From a virus, in the IMG/VR virus record IMGVR_UViG_3300041955_000322, positions 1 to 61,440 of that record: a DNA stretch of 61,440 nucleotides. The stretch is one strand, 5' to 3'. The notes under the pieces were generated by a model. The model searched no databases. It was not told the DNA's origin and saw nothing but the letters and a program-made list of their open reading frames with translations. Below are positions 39,739 to 48,506 of the stretch, in pieces. Every line of letters starts with the position of its first letter. Positions within the stretch are counted from its first letter, which is position 1. A program made the translations under genes and the position numbers.

Positions 39739-40259
39739 GCGCCGTCCAACAGCATTTTCAGCAGCACGGCAAGAAGTACGCCGGCGGCGCTGTCGCGATG
39801 ACACTTGCCGCCACGCTCATTTCCCATTGGGAAGGCGAAGATCGGACGGCGAAGCACAACTCCTTCGACCCGCCCGGCATCATCACCGTTTGCGACGGCG
39901 TGACCAATTACGATTGGCCGTCGCTCAAGGTCGGGCAGACCTTCACGCATCAGCAATGCCAGGATGCGCTGGCCGACCTGATCCTGCAGTATGCAGCGCC
40001 GGTGCAAAAATGCGTGCCCGGCCTTTATCAGATGCCGCCGCACCGGCAGGCCGCGCTTCTCAGCTTCTCCTACAACCTCGGCCCGGCACGCATCTGCAAC
40101 TCGCAAATCGCGCCGCTGCTCAACGCCGGCAAAGACGCGCAGGCTTGTTCACTCATGAAAGCTTACGTCCGCGCCAACGGCCGCGTCCTGCAAGGTCTCG
40201 TCAACCGACGCGACGATCCGGTGTGGGGCGAAGAAGCCTGGTGCATGAGGAACGATTAA
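39735..40259 (+). CDS. Endolysin, GH24 lysozyme
   Basis: A 174-aa glycoside hydrolase family 24 enzyme that cleaves peptidoglycan. The N-terminal hydrophobic stretch (residues 16-30, AGGAVAMTLAATLIS) looks like a signal-anchor, as in SAR endolysins. The catalytic triad fits E33 (HWEGE), D45 (SFDPPGIIT) and T51, with a three-residue insertion between E and D compared with most members. Later motifs (QAALLSFSYNLGPARICNSQ, VRANGRVLQGLVNRRD) complete the family. Confidence 0.9.
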   Translation: MSAVQQHFQQHGKKYAGGAVAMTLAATLISHWEGEDRTAKHNSFDPPGIITVCDGVTNYDWPSLKVGQTFTHQQCQDALADLILQYAAPVQKCVPGLYQMPPHRQAALLSFSYNLGPARICNSQIAPLLNAGKDAQACSLMKAYVRANGRVLQGLVNRRDDPVWGEEAWCMRND

Positions 40260-40681
40260 TGTCTGATCTGTTCGCCGCTTGGCGCGAAGTCGCGCACATC
40301 AGCGAGATCACCGGCCTTTCGGTGGGCGCGATCGCGGCACTCATCGCCGCGGCCTATCTCGATCCGACCATTCGCAAATTCGCGATCCGCGTCATCATCC
40401 TGCTCGTCATCGGCTACGTCTCCGGCATTTACCTCTATCACCTGGGCGCGAAGGACAAGCAGGCGCAATGGGACGAGGCCAACGCCGCGGCCGACAAGAA
40501 GGCGGCGGCGCATGACGCGGCGCTCGGCGCCTCGATCCACGCCACGTACATGGCGCAGCTCGCCGCGCTGCAGAAGCAAGCCGACGAAAACCAGCAACAG
40601 GTGACGGAATATGAGCGCACCCTCAAAAGCACTCCTGCTTGCCTGCTTGGCGACGAGCCTCTGCGGTTGCGTCACCACTGA
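40260..40681 (+). CDS. Rz-like inner-membrane spanin
   Basis: A 140-aa protein. Two hydrophobic segments (LSVGAIAALIAAAYLD and VIILLVIGYVSGIYLY) are followed by a periplasmic coiled coil (KDKQAQWDEANAAADKKAAA, LAALQKQADENQQQVTEYER), as in Rz-type spanins that link inner and outer membranes. Its end overlaps the lipoprotein gene in another frame, the usual Rz/Rz1 arrangement. Confidence 0.8.
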
Positions 40682-40895
40682 GCAGGGCGCCGTCGGCCTG
40701 GCGCGCGCCATTCCGACGCAAACCTGCGAGCTCATCCTCAAAGCCGTGCCGCTGCCGCAGGCCACCGCGACCACCGACGCGCGCGCGGCTTTCATCGAGG
40801 ACGACGCCGCGCTCTTGACCGCCAACGACCGCATCCGCGCCGGCCGCCACTGCATCGCCGACATCAGGACGGGCTATGCTGCAAAGCGAAAATAG
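40611..40895 (+). CDS. Rz1-like outer-membrane lipoprotein
   Basis: A 94-aa lipoprotein. The lipobox SLCGC sets C20 as the lipid-bearing residue after a hydrophobic start (ALLLACLATS). The mature part is short. It starts inside the Rz gene in a different frame with 71 bases of overlap. It would pair with Rz to fuse the membranes at the end of lysis. Confidence 0.8.
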   Translation: MSAPSKALLLACLATSLCGCVTTEQGAVGLARAIPTQTCELILKAVPLPQATATTDARAAFIEDDAALLTANDRIRAGRHCIADIRTGYAAKRK

Positions 40896-41343
40896 TTTTC
40901 ACACCGCCTGGCAGAAACGCCGCAAGGCGCGGCTGCGCAACGAGCGCATCAAGCGCTACGCCGGCATCATTCTCTCAATCGCCATGGCGTTTGCCCTGAT
41001 GTGGGCCCTGGCGAGGGTTGCAATCGCCGGCGACCCGACCGGCAAGTGGGCAGACCTCATCGCCAAAGGCAAAGCGCCGCCGGCGCAGTGGTGGAACGGG
41101 CTCGCGAGCGGCAAGGGCTTGTGTTGCTCGTTCGCCGACGGCGTCGCGATCGAGGATGTCGAATGGGATACCGGAGGTCCCGGCGGTCAGTACCGCGTGT
41201 GGCTGCATAGCGCCTGGTACTTGGTTCCCGAAACCGCCCTGGTGACCGAGCCGAACAGATACGGCCCTGCCGTCGTGTGGCCGTATGAGGACGTCGACGG
41301 CAGCACGCGAATCCGCTGCTTCCTGCCGGGCGCAGGGGCGTAA
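40876..41343 (+). CDS. Membrane-anchored or secreted rhizobial-type protein
   Basis: A 155-aa protein with a basic N-terminus, one hydrophobic segment (IILSIAMAFALMWALARVAI) and a mature domain WWNGLASGKGLCCSFADGVA, EDVEWD, QYRVWLHSAWYLVPETAL, RIRCFLPGA. This domain is frequent in small exported proteins of Bradyrhizobium-like bacteria and their prophages. Function unknown. It overlaps Rz1 by 20 bases. Confidence 0.65.
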   Translation: MLQSENSFHTAWQKRRKARLRNERIKRYAGIILSIAMAFALMWALARVAIAGDPTGKWADLIAKGKAPPAQWWNGLASGKGLCCSFADGVAIEDVEWDTGGPGGQYRVWLHSAWYLVPETALVTEPNRYGPAVVWPYEDVDGSTRIRCFLPGAGA

Positions 41344-41346
41344 GCA

Positions 41347-43284
41347 ATGCCTTCCGTCCGGCTCGCCGATTTTGACACTTGGCGGCCGGGTTACGGCTTC
41401 GCCACGGTGAGCGTCCTGCAGGCGAATACTACAGTGCTTGCCTCAATCTATACCGACGAAGCACTGACGCAGCCCGCGGCCAATCCGCAGACGCTGCTGC
41501 AGATGACCTCCAACGGCATCTCCTACGGCAAGTGGGCCGTGCCGCTCTATGTCGGCGTGCCTTACACGCTGCAGATCAATACCGTCGACGAAACCGGCGT
41601 GATCGAGGTTCCGCTTACGACGTTGATCGGCGAGGATGCTTCGGAGGCGACGGTCATCCCGACCGGAGCGTCGGTCGCCGGCAATCTCGACGACATACTC
41701 GCCCGCCGCATCGACGTGCGCGATTACGGCACCTTCATCGCGGTAGGGCAGAACAATGCCTCCGCGATCACCAACAACGACACGATCACCGAAGCACTCG
41801 GTGTCGCCGGCGCCGCCGGCGGCGGTTATGTCGAGTGTCCGGCCGGCACCTATCAATTCACGACACTGACCATTCCGGAAGGCGTGGTGCTCCGCGGCCA
41901 GGGCCAAGGTGCCACCACCCTGCAATCGACCGAGGAAGGGCAGGTTATCACGCTCGCCGGCGACACCGCGGGTTTCGAGCGCATCACGATCGACGGCGTG
42001 AACCAAGTCACCGACTCGATCGGTGTCTTCGGCGCCAACATCAACTTCGTTCACATAAACGATGTGATGATCAAGCGGTTCGATATCGGCCTGCGGCGCT
42101 ACGGCGGCACCGGATCGCATTGGTACGACCTGTCCCTTTCCGACTGTTCGACTGCCGGCTATCAGTGCCACGGCTATAGCGACAACGGCCTGGGCGGCAC
42201 AATCACCGAGGAAACCTGGGACGGCGGCAAGGTCACACTGTGCGCCGGCATCGGCATCGATATCCGATTTGTCGACTCGACCGTCGCGCAACTGCAGTTC
42301 TCCGGCATCGGTTTCGATACCAATACCGGCACGGCGGTGTCGATCATCGGCGGCCAGCAGATCAAGTTCGACGAGACTTGCTGGTGGAACGGCAACACCG
42401 ACAATATCCTGATCGACGACGCCGGCCCGACGTCCTCGACGCAAGGGCAGAACTCGATCGGCATCGAGTTTCACGATGGCTCGTTCGGTCCGGCGATCGC
42501 CCCGATTGCCGCCTCCGGGCAGACCGCGGCGCAGCCGGCGACCAATTCGACCATCACGCTCAACAATACCCTGGAGTCGGTGGCCTTCCGGCGCTGCGAC
42601 TTTGCCTATGTCACGATCGATATCAACTCGCCGTCGAATAACGTGCTGGCGCAGGATTGCCGGGAAATCACCGGCATGGCGTTCGGCGGCAACTCGCCGC
42701 AAGCCTGGAACCGGGCCAAGACGTTCAACCGCGGGGAAAGCTCCGGGCTGACCACCGGCAACGCCGCAACCATCGCTTGGGCGCTCGAGCTGCAACCCGG
42801 CGTCGCCGTCTATCTCGAAGCCAAAATCATCGGCCGCTCGCGATCGAGCACCGATACCGGGTTTTTCCATATCGCCGTATCGGCGCATCGTCCGGGATCG
42901 ACGTTGCTCTACGATGCCGCAACCGGCGCATTTGCCGCCGGCAACATCGTCACCGGACAGACCTCGGGTGCCAGTGCCCGCATCATCAACGTCGCCGCGA
43001 CCGGATCGAGCGGCACGCTGACGCTGCAGGACATCGACGGCACTTTCCTCAATAACGAGCTCATCACCGACACAAATACCGGATCGGCCAACGCCAACGG
43101 CACGACCACCAACCAGAATTGCGTGCTGATCGGCTCCGTCACGTCGCTTCGTCCGGCACAACTGACCGACACCAATTGGGCCGCGACCTTCGTCGCAGCC
43201 GGTCCCGAAATCCAAATCCAGGTCACCGGGGACGCGTCGATGAATGTCGAGTGGACCGTCGACGTTGACCAGGTATTCGGCTAA
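41347..43284 (+). CDS. Tailspike with beta-helix
   Basis: A 645-aa trimeric-type tailspike. The N-terminal 90 residues are the anchor domain shared with 34542 (GFATVSVLQAN, SIYTDEALTQ, NPQTLLQ, PLYVGVP, ETGVI). After DVRDYGTFIAVGQNNASAIT comes a right-handed beta-helix (about 130-440; GGGYVECPAGTYQFTTLTIP, GVVLRGQGQGATTLQST). The C-terminal domain (PGVAVYLEAKIIGRSRSSTD, and on to VEWTVDVDQVFG) is beta-sandwich-like. It likely binds or cuts a host surface polysaccharide. Catalytic residues not identified. Confidence 0.8.
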   Translation: MPSVRLADFDTWRPGYGFATVSVLQANTTVLASIYTDEALTQPAANPQTLLQMTSNGISYGKWAVPLYVGVPYTLQINTVDETGVIEVPLTTLIGEDASEATVIPTGASVAGNLDDILARRIDVRDYGTFIAVGQNNASAITNNDTITEALGVAGAAGGGYVECPAGTYQFTTLTIPEGVVLRGQGQGATTLQSTEEGQVITLAGDTAGFERITIDGVNQVTDSIGVFGANINFVHINDVMIKRFDIGLRRYGGTGSHWYDLSLSDCSTAGYQCHGYSDNGLGGTITEETWDGGKVTLCAGIGIDIRFVDSTVAQLQFSGIGFDTNTGTAVSIIGGQQIKFDETCWWNGNTDNILIDDAGPTSSTQGQNSIGIEFHDGSFGPAIAPIAASGQTAAQPATNSTITLNNTLESVAFRRCDFAYVTIDINSPSNNVLAQDCREITGMAFGGNSPQAWNRAKTFNRGESSGLTTGNAATIAWALELQPGVAVYLEAKIIGRSRSSTDTGFFHIAVSAHRPGSTLLYDAATGAFAAGNIVTGQTSGASARIINVAATGSSGTLTLQDIDGTFLNNELITDTNTGSANANGTTTNQNCVLIGSVTSLRPAQLTDTNWAATFVAAGPEIQIQVTGDASMNVEWTVDVDQVFG

Positions 43285-44723
43285 TGCCGACCGCGCTTCG
43301 CGGCGGAGCCGAGCAGTGGGTCCCGCTGCCGCTCGACAAGCCGCTATTTGCCAACCTCGATCCCGACGCGGTGGTCAACCGTCAGACCGCGATCGAGAAC
43401 GGCTTCATCAATGAGTTCGGCGGCCATACCCGGTTTCCTGGCCTAGTCGAGTTCTGCACGCTGGCCGACAACGGCCGCGTCTATCTCTACGACTTCATGG
43501 GCGATTTGCTCGCCGCGACCAGCAAGGGCCAGGCCTACCGCATCGCGCAGAACGGCAAGGTGACGAACGTCACCAACGTGCCGATCACTGGCGGCCGCCG
43601 CGTCATTTTCGCCAAGAACAACCAGGAATCGTTCATGGCGGCGGGTGGGCAGATCATCCGGCTGCGCTCGACCAAGACCGAAGTATTGAGCCCGAACGCG
43701 CCGCTGTCGAGCCACATCGCGGTTATCGACAACATGGTGGTCGCGGTCGCGATCAACTCGCAGCTTTGGTACTACTGCAATCCCGGCTATCCCGATCAAT
43801 GGCCGGCGCTCAATACCTTCTCGGCGGACTCGAGCCCCGACAATGCCTCCGCCTTCATCATCGATGATTTCCGGGATCTGCTGTTCTGCGGATTGACGGC
43901 GATCGAGCAGTGGCAGCGGGTGCCGACCGGCAACACGCCGTTCTACCGGCAATGGGCGATCGGCGAGGGTGTCAAGGTCCCTTACGCGCTCTTGTCCGCC
44001 GACAATGCGGTGTGGACGATCAACAAGCGATCAGAGTTTGTGAAGATAAGCCAGCAAATCACGGCGTCGATGTCGAACGATATCGGCAAGATCCTGGAAA
44101 GGATCGATGATTGGACCGACGCCTGGCTCGGCGGCTACCCCAACAGCCCCTGTCACGTCATTGGCCAAAAGTTCATGATCCTGCAGATGCCGAACGCATC
44201 GAATGCGTACGGCACCAAGGGCGTGACCCTGCTCTACGACTATCGCAACAAGCGCTGGTCGACGCTTTATGGGTGGGACCCTAAAACCGGAACGCCGATG
44301 CGCTGGCCCGGCTGGTCGCACTGGCGGCTGTGGGATCAGGTCTTCGTCGGCGGCGAGGGCAAGATCTACAGGTTCACCACCGATACTTACACCAACGACG
44401 GCGTGATCTCGCGCTGGCTCACTCGAACCTCGCACATCGCCGACGGCAATCAGTTCCAGATCCGGGATTTCCGGCTGCAGCTTAAACGCGGCGTCGGCGG
44501 TTCGGCCACGGCTCCTACCATCCTGGTGCGCTGCTCGCGCGATGCCAGGCCGTTCGGCCCCTGGATCAAGCGCGATCTCGGCGTTGCCGGCGACCGCATC
44601 CAGTTCAAGAACTTCGGCCCGTTCGGCACTGCCACGACCTTCATGTTCGAGATCTCGTCGGCCGACGACACGCCGATCGATCTCATCAAGGCCGAATGTA
44701 AGGGCGTGCAGATCGGCCACTGA
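43284..44723 (+). CDS. Packaged DNA stabilisation protein (P22 gp10-like)
   Basis: A 479-aa tail hub protein. The start (LDKPLFANLDPDAVVNRQTA, IENGFINEFGGHTRFPGLVE) and the WD-like repeats (VYLYDFMGDLLAATSKGQAY) are typical of the gp10-type six-bladed propeller that sits between the gp4 ring and the tail needle/spike. The start at 43284 overlaps the tailspike stop (TAATG). Confidence 0.85.
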   Translation: MPTALRGGAEQWVPLPLDKPLFANLDPDAVVNRQTAIENGFINEFGGHTRFPGLVEFCTLADNGRVYLYDFMGDLLAATSKGQAYRIAQNGKVTNVTNVPITGGRRVIFAKNNQESFMAAGGQIIRLRSTKTEVLSPNAPLSSHIAVIDNMVVAVAINSQLWYYCNPGYPDQWPALNTFSADSSPDNASAFIIDDFRDLLFCGLTAIEQWQRVPTGNTPFYRQWAIGEGVKVPYALLSADNAVWTINKRSEFVKISQQITASMSNDIGKILERIDDWTDAWLGGYPNSPCHVIGQKFMILQMPNASNAYGTKGVTLLYDYRNKRWSTLYGWDPKTGTPMRWPGWSHWRLWDQVFVGGEGKIYRFTTDTYTNDGVISRWLTRTSHIADGNQFQIRDFRLQLKRGVGGSATAPTILVRCSRDARPFGPWIKRDLGVAGDRIQFKNFGPFGTATTFMFEISSADDTPIDLIKAECKGVQIGH

Positions 44724-45061
44724 TGAGCAGCACCGACACCACGACCGACGCAAACTCAGGTCCCAACCAGCAGACTACCGGCGCGATCGTTCCGCCGCCG
44801 CCGCGAATGACCGGCAATGCCGAAGTCGACATGTATTCGCTGGTTAATTGGATGTGGGATTTCTATTCGGCGACCGTCATCGAGACCGGTCTGCTCAATC
44901 CGACCACGCAATCGACCGCGGCGTCTTGGGACCCGAATAACCTGCCCAACCCGTCATCCACCACGATCGCCAGCGCGCAGCAGACGGCGAACCTGGCATG
45001 GCGGTTCGCGACGCTGATCAACAATTCGCTGACCTACCCCGTCACGCCGCCAACGCCTTGA
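44723..45061 (+). CDS. Small virion protein
   Basis: A 112-aa protein. A polar N-terminus (STDTTTDANSGPNQQTTGAI) precedes a helical core (AEVDMYSLVNWMWDFYSATV, SAQQTANLAWRFATLINNSL). It is placed where P22-like phages have the tail needle or injection proteins. Overlap with the gp10-like stop by ATGA-like bases (TGATG). Confidence 0.6.
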   Translation: MSSTDTTTDANSGPNQQTTGAIVPPPPRMTGNAEVDMYSLVNWMWDFYSATVIETGLLNPTTQSTAASWDPNNLPNPSSTTIASAQQTANLAWRFATLINNSLTYPVTPPTP

Positions 45062-45069
45062 GCGCTTAA

Positions 45070-45888
45070 ATGGCCATTGAACAGCCGAGCAATCCAAACA
45101 CCGGCGGCACCGGGATAACCGGCAGCAACGCCTCGGAAGTGGACGCGCCGCAATTTGTCGGCGGCGAAGTCAATCCGACGCTCGGCACCGATATTCCGTC
45201 GAACGCCAATCAGGCGGCAGTGGCGCCGACCCCGCAATCGCAAGCGAGCGGGCCATCCACGACGCCGCAGACCAGTGCGCCATCGTCCGAAATTTCCGCG
45301 TCGACCATTCCAACGCCAGCCACTCCGACAACCTCATTGGCCAGCGTCAGTGCAACCCCGGCGACTTCCTCGACGAGTTCGCTGGACAGCGATTTGCTGC
45401 TTGGCGGCGCGGGTCTCTTGGCCGCGGCACCCACAATCTCGAATGCGTTGGGTGGTACTGCGGGCGTCGGCTCGACGCTTTCAAGAATTCTTGGCGGCGG
45501 CGCTTCCACGACACCGATCGATGCGACCGTCCTCAATGCCAATGCGGGCTCGGCAGCGGCAACTTCGAATATCGCGGCGGCAAGCGCGCCCGGAGCCGCA
45601 TTGCCAGGCGGGATCGACGCCGCTGCTGGCGCCCCACTCGATCTTGCTGCAACAGCCGCCGCTCCTGCCGCCGCCGAGGCTGCGGCTCCTGCCGCCACCG
45701 TTGCCGCCACGACCGCCGTCGACGCTGGCGTCCCGGCAGCCGCCGATCTTGCTGCAACAGCCGCCGCTCCTGCCGCCGCCGATGTTGCAGCGGCTGTTGC
45801 TCCCGCTGTTGCCGATGTCGCCGCACCGGCAGCCGCGGCGAGCGGTGGCTTTCTCGATTTCCTCGCCGGCCTGTTCGCGTTCCTTTGA
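45070..45888 (+). CDS. Alanine-rich virion/ejection protein
   Basis: A 272-aa low-complexity protein, T/S/P-rich at first, then alanine-rich (LAATAAAPAAAEAAAPAATV). It ends in a hydrophobic helix (GGFLDFLAGLFAFL), which could insert in membranes. A 39-base direct repeat codes part of the alanine tract. Such proteins in this position are typically ejected with the DNA. Confidence 0.55.
   Translation: MAIEQPSNPNTGGTGITGSNASEVDAPQFVGGEVNPTLGTDIPSNANQAAVAPTPQSQASGPSTTPQTSAPSSEISASTIPTPATPTTSLASVSATPATSSTSSLDSDLLLGGAGLLAAAPTISNALGGTAGVGSTLSRILGGGASTTPIDATVLNANAGSAAATSNIAAASAPGAALPGGIDAAAGAPLDLAATAAAPAAAEAAAPAATVAATTAVDAGVPAAADLAATAAAPAAADVAAAVAPAVADVAAPAAAASGGFLDFLAGLFAFL
45639..45782 (+). repeat. 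39-bp direct repeat
   Basis: Bases 45639-45677 recur exactly at 45744-45782, 105 bases apart, in frame (35 codons). It encodes DLAATAAAPAAA-type residues and marks a recent internal duplication or a hot spot for length change. Confidence 0.8.
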
Positions 45889-45911
45889 CCACGCACCTGA
45901 AAGGTTAAGTC

Positions 45912-46472
45912 ATGCCGTTTCCCAATCAGCAGCCCGCCAATCCGCCGCCGACGATGCAGCGGCAACCGCAAGGCGGCGGTGCTCCGCCTCCGCCTGCGCC
46001 GCGACCGCCGCAAGCCGGGCCGGCCGGCGGGCCTCCGGCTGGTGGTCCTCCCGGCGGTCAACCGCAGGGCGCCGCTCCTGGCGGCGTGCGCGTGCCACCG
46101 CAGTTCCAGCGCTTCATCGATCCAAACAACAAATTGCAGGCGCTTCTCCTGCAGCGCATCGATCAGTTGCCGCAACAGTCCGCACAGGCGCTCTACGCCA
46201 TGGAGCCGGCCGAGCTCATGGTGTTCAAGGCAATCCTGCCGGAAGTAGGCTTCATGTTCGACGCCATCATCCAGATGAAGCAAAAACAGCAGGGCGGCGG
46301 CGGGCAGCCGGGCGGCCAGCAGCCAGGCGGGCAGGACGCACCCGGCCAGCAGAACGGCCAGCAGCCAGGCGCTCCCGGCGCCGGACCTGGCGCCGGACCT
46401 GGCCCGAGCGGTCCCGGCCCGAGCAACGCCGGTGGACCGCCGCGGCCGCAGACCGGGCTCTCCAATCTCTGA
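45912..46472 (+). CDS. Proline/glycine/glutamine-rich virion protein
   Basis: A 186-aa protein. Both ends are P-, G- and Q-rich (PPPTMQRQPQGGGAPPPPAP at the start, GQQPGAPGAGPGAGPGPSGP at the end) around a helical centre (FQRFIDPNNKLQALLLQRID, PQQSAQALYAMEPAELMVFK, FMFDAIIQMKQKQQ). It is probably an internal virion protein. No family recognised. Confidence 0.6.
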   Translation: MPFPNQQPANPPPTMQRQPQGGGAPPPPAPRPPQAGPAGGPPAGGPPGGQPQGAAPGGVRVPPQFQRFIDPNNKLQALLLQRIDQLPQQSAQALYAMEPAELMVFKAILPEVGFMFDAIIQMKQKQQGGGGQPGGQQPGGQDAPGQQNGQQPGAPGAGPGAGPGPSGPGPSNAGGPPRPQTGLSNL

Positions 46473-46503
46473 GCTCCGGTAAGATACCAGCAGGTACATA
46501 GTC

Positions 46504-47412
46504 ATGTGGGCACTTCTCGCGCCGGCGCTCGCGGTCGCAGGCGCCGTCATTGGCATGACGGCCAACACCAACGCGAGCAATACCGCTGTCAGCTCGATCG
46601 CCGCCGGCGAGAACGCCGCGATCAATACCATCACCGCCGGAAACACCACGGCGGAGAATACGGTCGCGACAGCGGCAACGGGCGCCGTCAATACGATCCT
46701 GTCCGGCACAAACACCGCCGTGCAGCAATTGGAGCAGGGCCAAAGCACAGCCGACCAGGTCTATCAGACCTACGCTGCCAATGAAGCGGCACAGAACGCA
46801 GCAGGCCCGCAGTATCTGCAGAAAGTCGTTGCGACGTCGGATCAGCTCACTCCGGCGCAGGCCGAGCAGCTCAATCTCAGTCGTCAATCTCTCGACAATC
46901 AACTGCACGGCTCGGACTTCGCCGGCTCCGGCCAAACCGCGGCCGCATTGTTCAAGAGCAGCGAAAACGATTTCACCAACACGGCGCTGCAGAACAACCG
47001 GCAGAACGCAATCCAGGCGGCCACGGCGCTGAACTCGAACGCCAACAGCGCGGCGACGACGGCGGCGACCGGAGAGGCCAGCACCGCGACCGGCACGGCC
47101 TCCAGCATCGCCAACACGATCAGCAGCGGATCAAACGCGGTGGCCAACGTCACCACCAATGCCGGCAACACGATCGGCGGCATCCAGAGCAATACCGCCA
47201 ACACCGAAGGCACCATCCAAAACACCGCCTCGACCAGCGAGGGGCAGATCGAAGCCAACGCGGGCCTTGCCGATGCGAACCTCACCGGCCAGGCGATCGG
47301 CACCATCGGCTCATCGATCGCCCAAGCGAACAAGGCGGCGCCGTCCGGCAATGTCGTGGTCAACGTGCCGAGCACGTCGACGACAAACCTCAACAACGTC
47401 AACGCCGGGTAA
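46504..47412 (+). CDS. Ejection-type internal virion protein
   Basis: A 302-aa protein. The N-terminus (LLAPALAVAGAVIGMTANTN) is one hydrophobic helix; the rest is rich in A, N, T, S and G in short periodic patterns (NTAVSSIAAGENAAINTITA, GNTTAENTVATAATGAVNTI). It matches ejection proteins that make a conduit through the host envelope. The sequence periodicity suggests a helical rod or beta-solenoid. Confidence 0.6.
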   Translation: MWALLAPALAVAGAVIGMTANTNASNTAVSSIAAGENAAINTITAGNTTAENTVATAATGAVNTILSGTNTAVQQLEQGQSTADQVYQTYAANEAAQNAAGPQYLQKVVATSDQLTPAQAEQLNLSRQSLDNQLHGSDFAGSGQTAAALFKSSENDFTNTALQNNRQNAIQAATALNSNANSAATTAATGEASTATGTASSIANTISSGSNAVANVTTNAGNTIGGIQSNTANTEGTIQNTASTSEGQIEANAGLADANLTGQAIGTIGSSIAQANKAAPSGNVVVNVPSTSTTNLNNVNAG

Positions 47413-47417
47413 TCGGC

Positions 47418-48500
47418 ATGGATATCAATTTCATCACGTCGAACCCGACGATCGACGAATACAATCGCGCCAACAAGCTCGCCGACGCCGAGACGGCGCA
47501 GGACCTCAAAAACAAGCTAACCGTTGCCGACACCAACAAAACCAATTTCGAGACGCAGCAAGCGCAGCAGCAGGCACCGACCAAGCTGCGATTCATGAAC
47601 GCGACAGCGGATACCCAAGTCGCCAGAGCTCAAACGGAGCAAGCGCAAGCGCCCTACGCCGGGCCGCAAGCGGCCGCACAGCTTCAGCAGACCCGCGCGC
47701 AGATCTCCGAAATGAACGCGCGGACCGCAAGCATCCACATGAATGCGTTCTCGAAGGAGCTCGAGCTGCTCGACGCCGGCGACGTCGATGGCGCCAAGCG
47801 CCTGGCGGCAAGCGTCGGCGACACCATCCCGGATGGCATAATCCAAAGCTCGCAGGCGCGCGCGGCGCTCAAGAACGTCACCGCGACGGCGCAGCAGCTC
47901 TATCCCGGACGGCCGAAGGATCAGATGGCGTACATCACCGCGCACATCGCCGAGCTCGGCAACCAGCAGCAGCAAGGCAAGACGATCAATCCGGCGACCG
48001 CGCCTTATACGCAGCCTGCCGGCGCGCCGGTGCCGCAGGAAACCAACGCCACGGAAAAGTCCGGCGAGACGGAGCGCATCGCGGAGCAAATCCGCGCCGA
48101 AGCCGCGAAAAACGGCAAGCCGATGACTTATGCCGAATCCATTGCGCTGGCCCACAAGGCTCCGCAAAACGACGAGATGCGCAAGGAGAGCTTGGCGCAA
48201 AAGGCCGCCATGGCCGATCCCGCTTATCGCGGTAATCCCGAACCGACGCTGGCAAAATGGCGGCAGTATTACGGCGTGCAGGGTGGCGCACCCGCGCCAG
48301 GCGCAGCGCCGGCGCCGCTTCCGCCGCGTCCGCCCAATGTCCCGGTCGGCTCTGCATACTCGGCAAGCCGCAATATGTGGAAACTCCCCGACGGAACGCT
48401 GGTCGGCGCCGACGGCAAGCCCGCACAGGCCGCGGCACCGGCCCCGCAGGCGGCCGCAGCTCCAGCGGTGCAATATCCCACTCTCCCGCAATCGCAGTAA
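47418..48500 (+). CDS. Internal virion protein
   Basis: A 360-aa protein, mainly helical and glutamine-rich (ADAETAQDLKNKLTVADTNK, RAQTEQAQAPYAGPQAAAQL, SGETERIAEQIRAEAAKNGK), with a proline-alanine-rich C-terminus around a small motif (SAYSASRNMWKLPDGTLVGA). Gene order and composition support an ejection protein. It is followed closely by the polyvalent protein. Confidence 0.6.
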   Translation: MDINFITSNPTIDEYNRANKLADAETAQDLKNKLTVADTNKTNFETQQAQQQAPTKLRFMNATADTQVARAQTEQAQAPYAGPQAAAQLQQTRAQISEMNARTASIHMNAFSKELELLDAGDVDGAKRLAASVGDTIPDGIIQSSQARAALKNVTATAQQLYPGRPKDQMAYITAHIAELGNQQQQGKTINPATAPYTQPAGAPVPQETNATEKSGETERIAEQIRAEAAKNGKPMTYAESIALAHKAPQNDEMRKESLAQKAAMADPAYRGNPEPTLAKWRQYYGVQGGAPAPGAAPAPLPPRPPNVPVGSAYSASRNMWKLPDGTLVGADGKPAQAAAPAPQAAAAPAVQYPTLPQSQ

Positions 48501-48506
48501 GCCGCC

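Noticed and set aside
41443-43215. A 590-aa minus-strand ORF opposite the tailspike
   Set aside because: Antisense shadow of a well-supported gene; no ribosome site and no protein features.
45210-46748. A 512-aa minus-strand ORF opposite ejection proteins
   Set aside because: It arises from alanine- and proline-rich codons read backward; low complexity, no motif.
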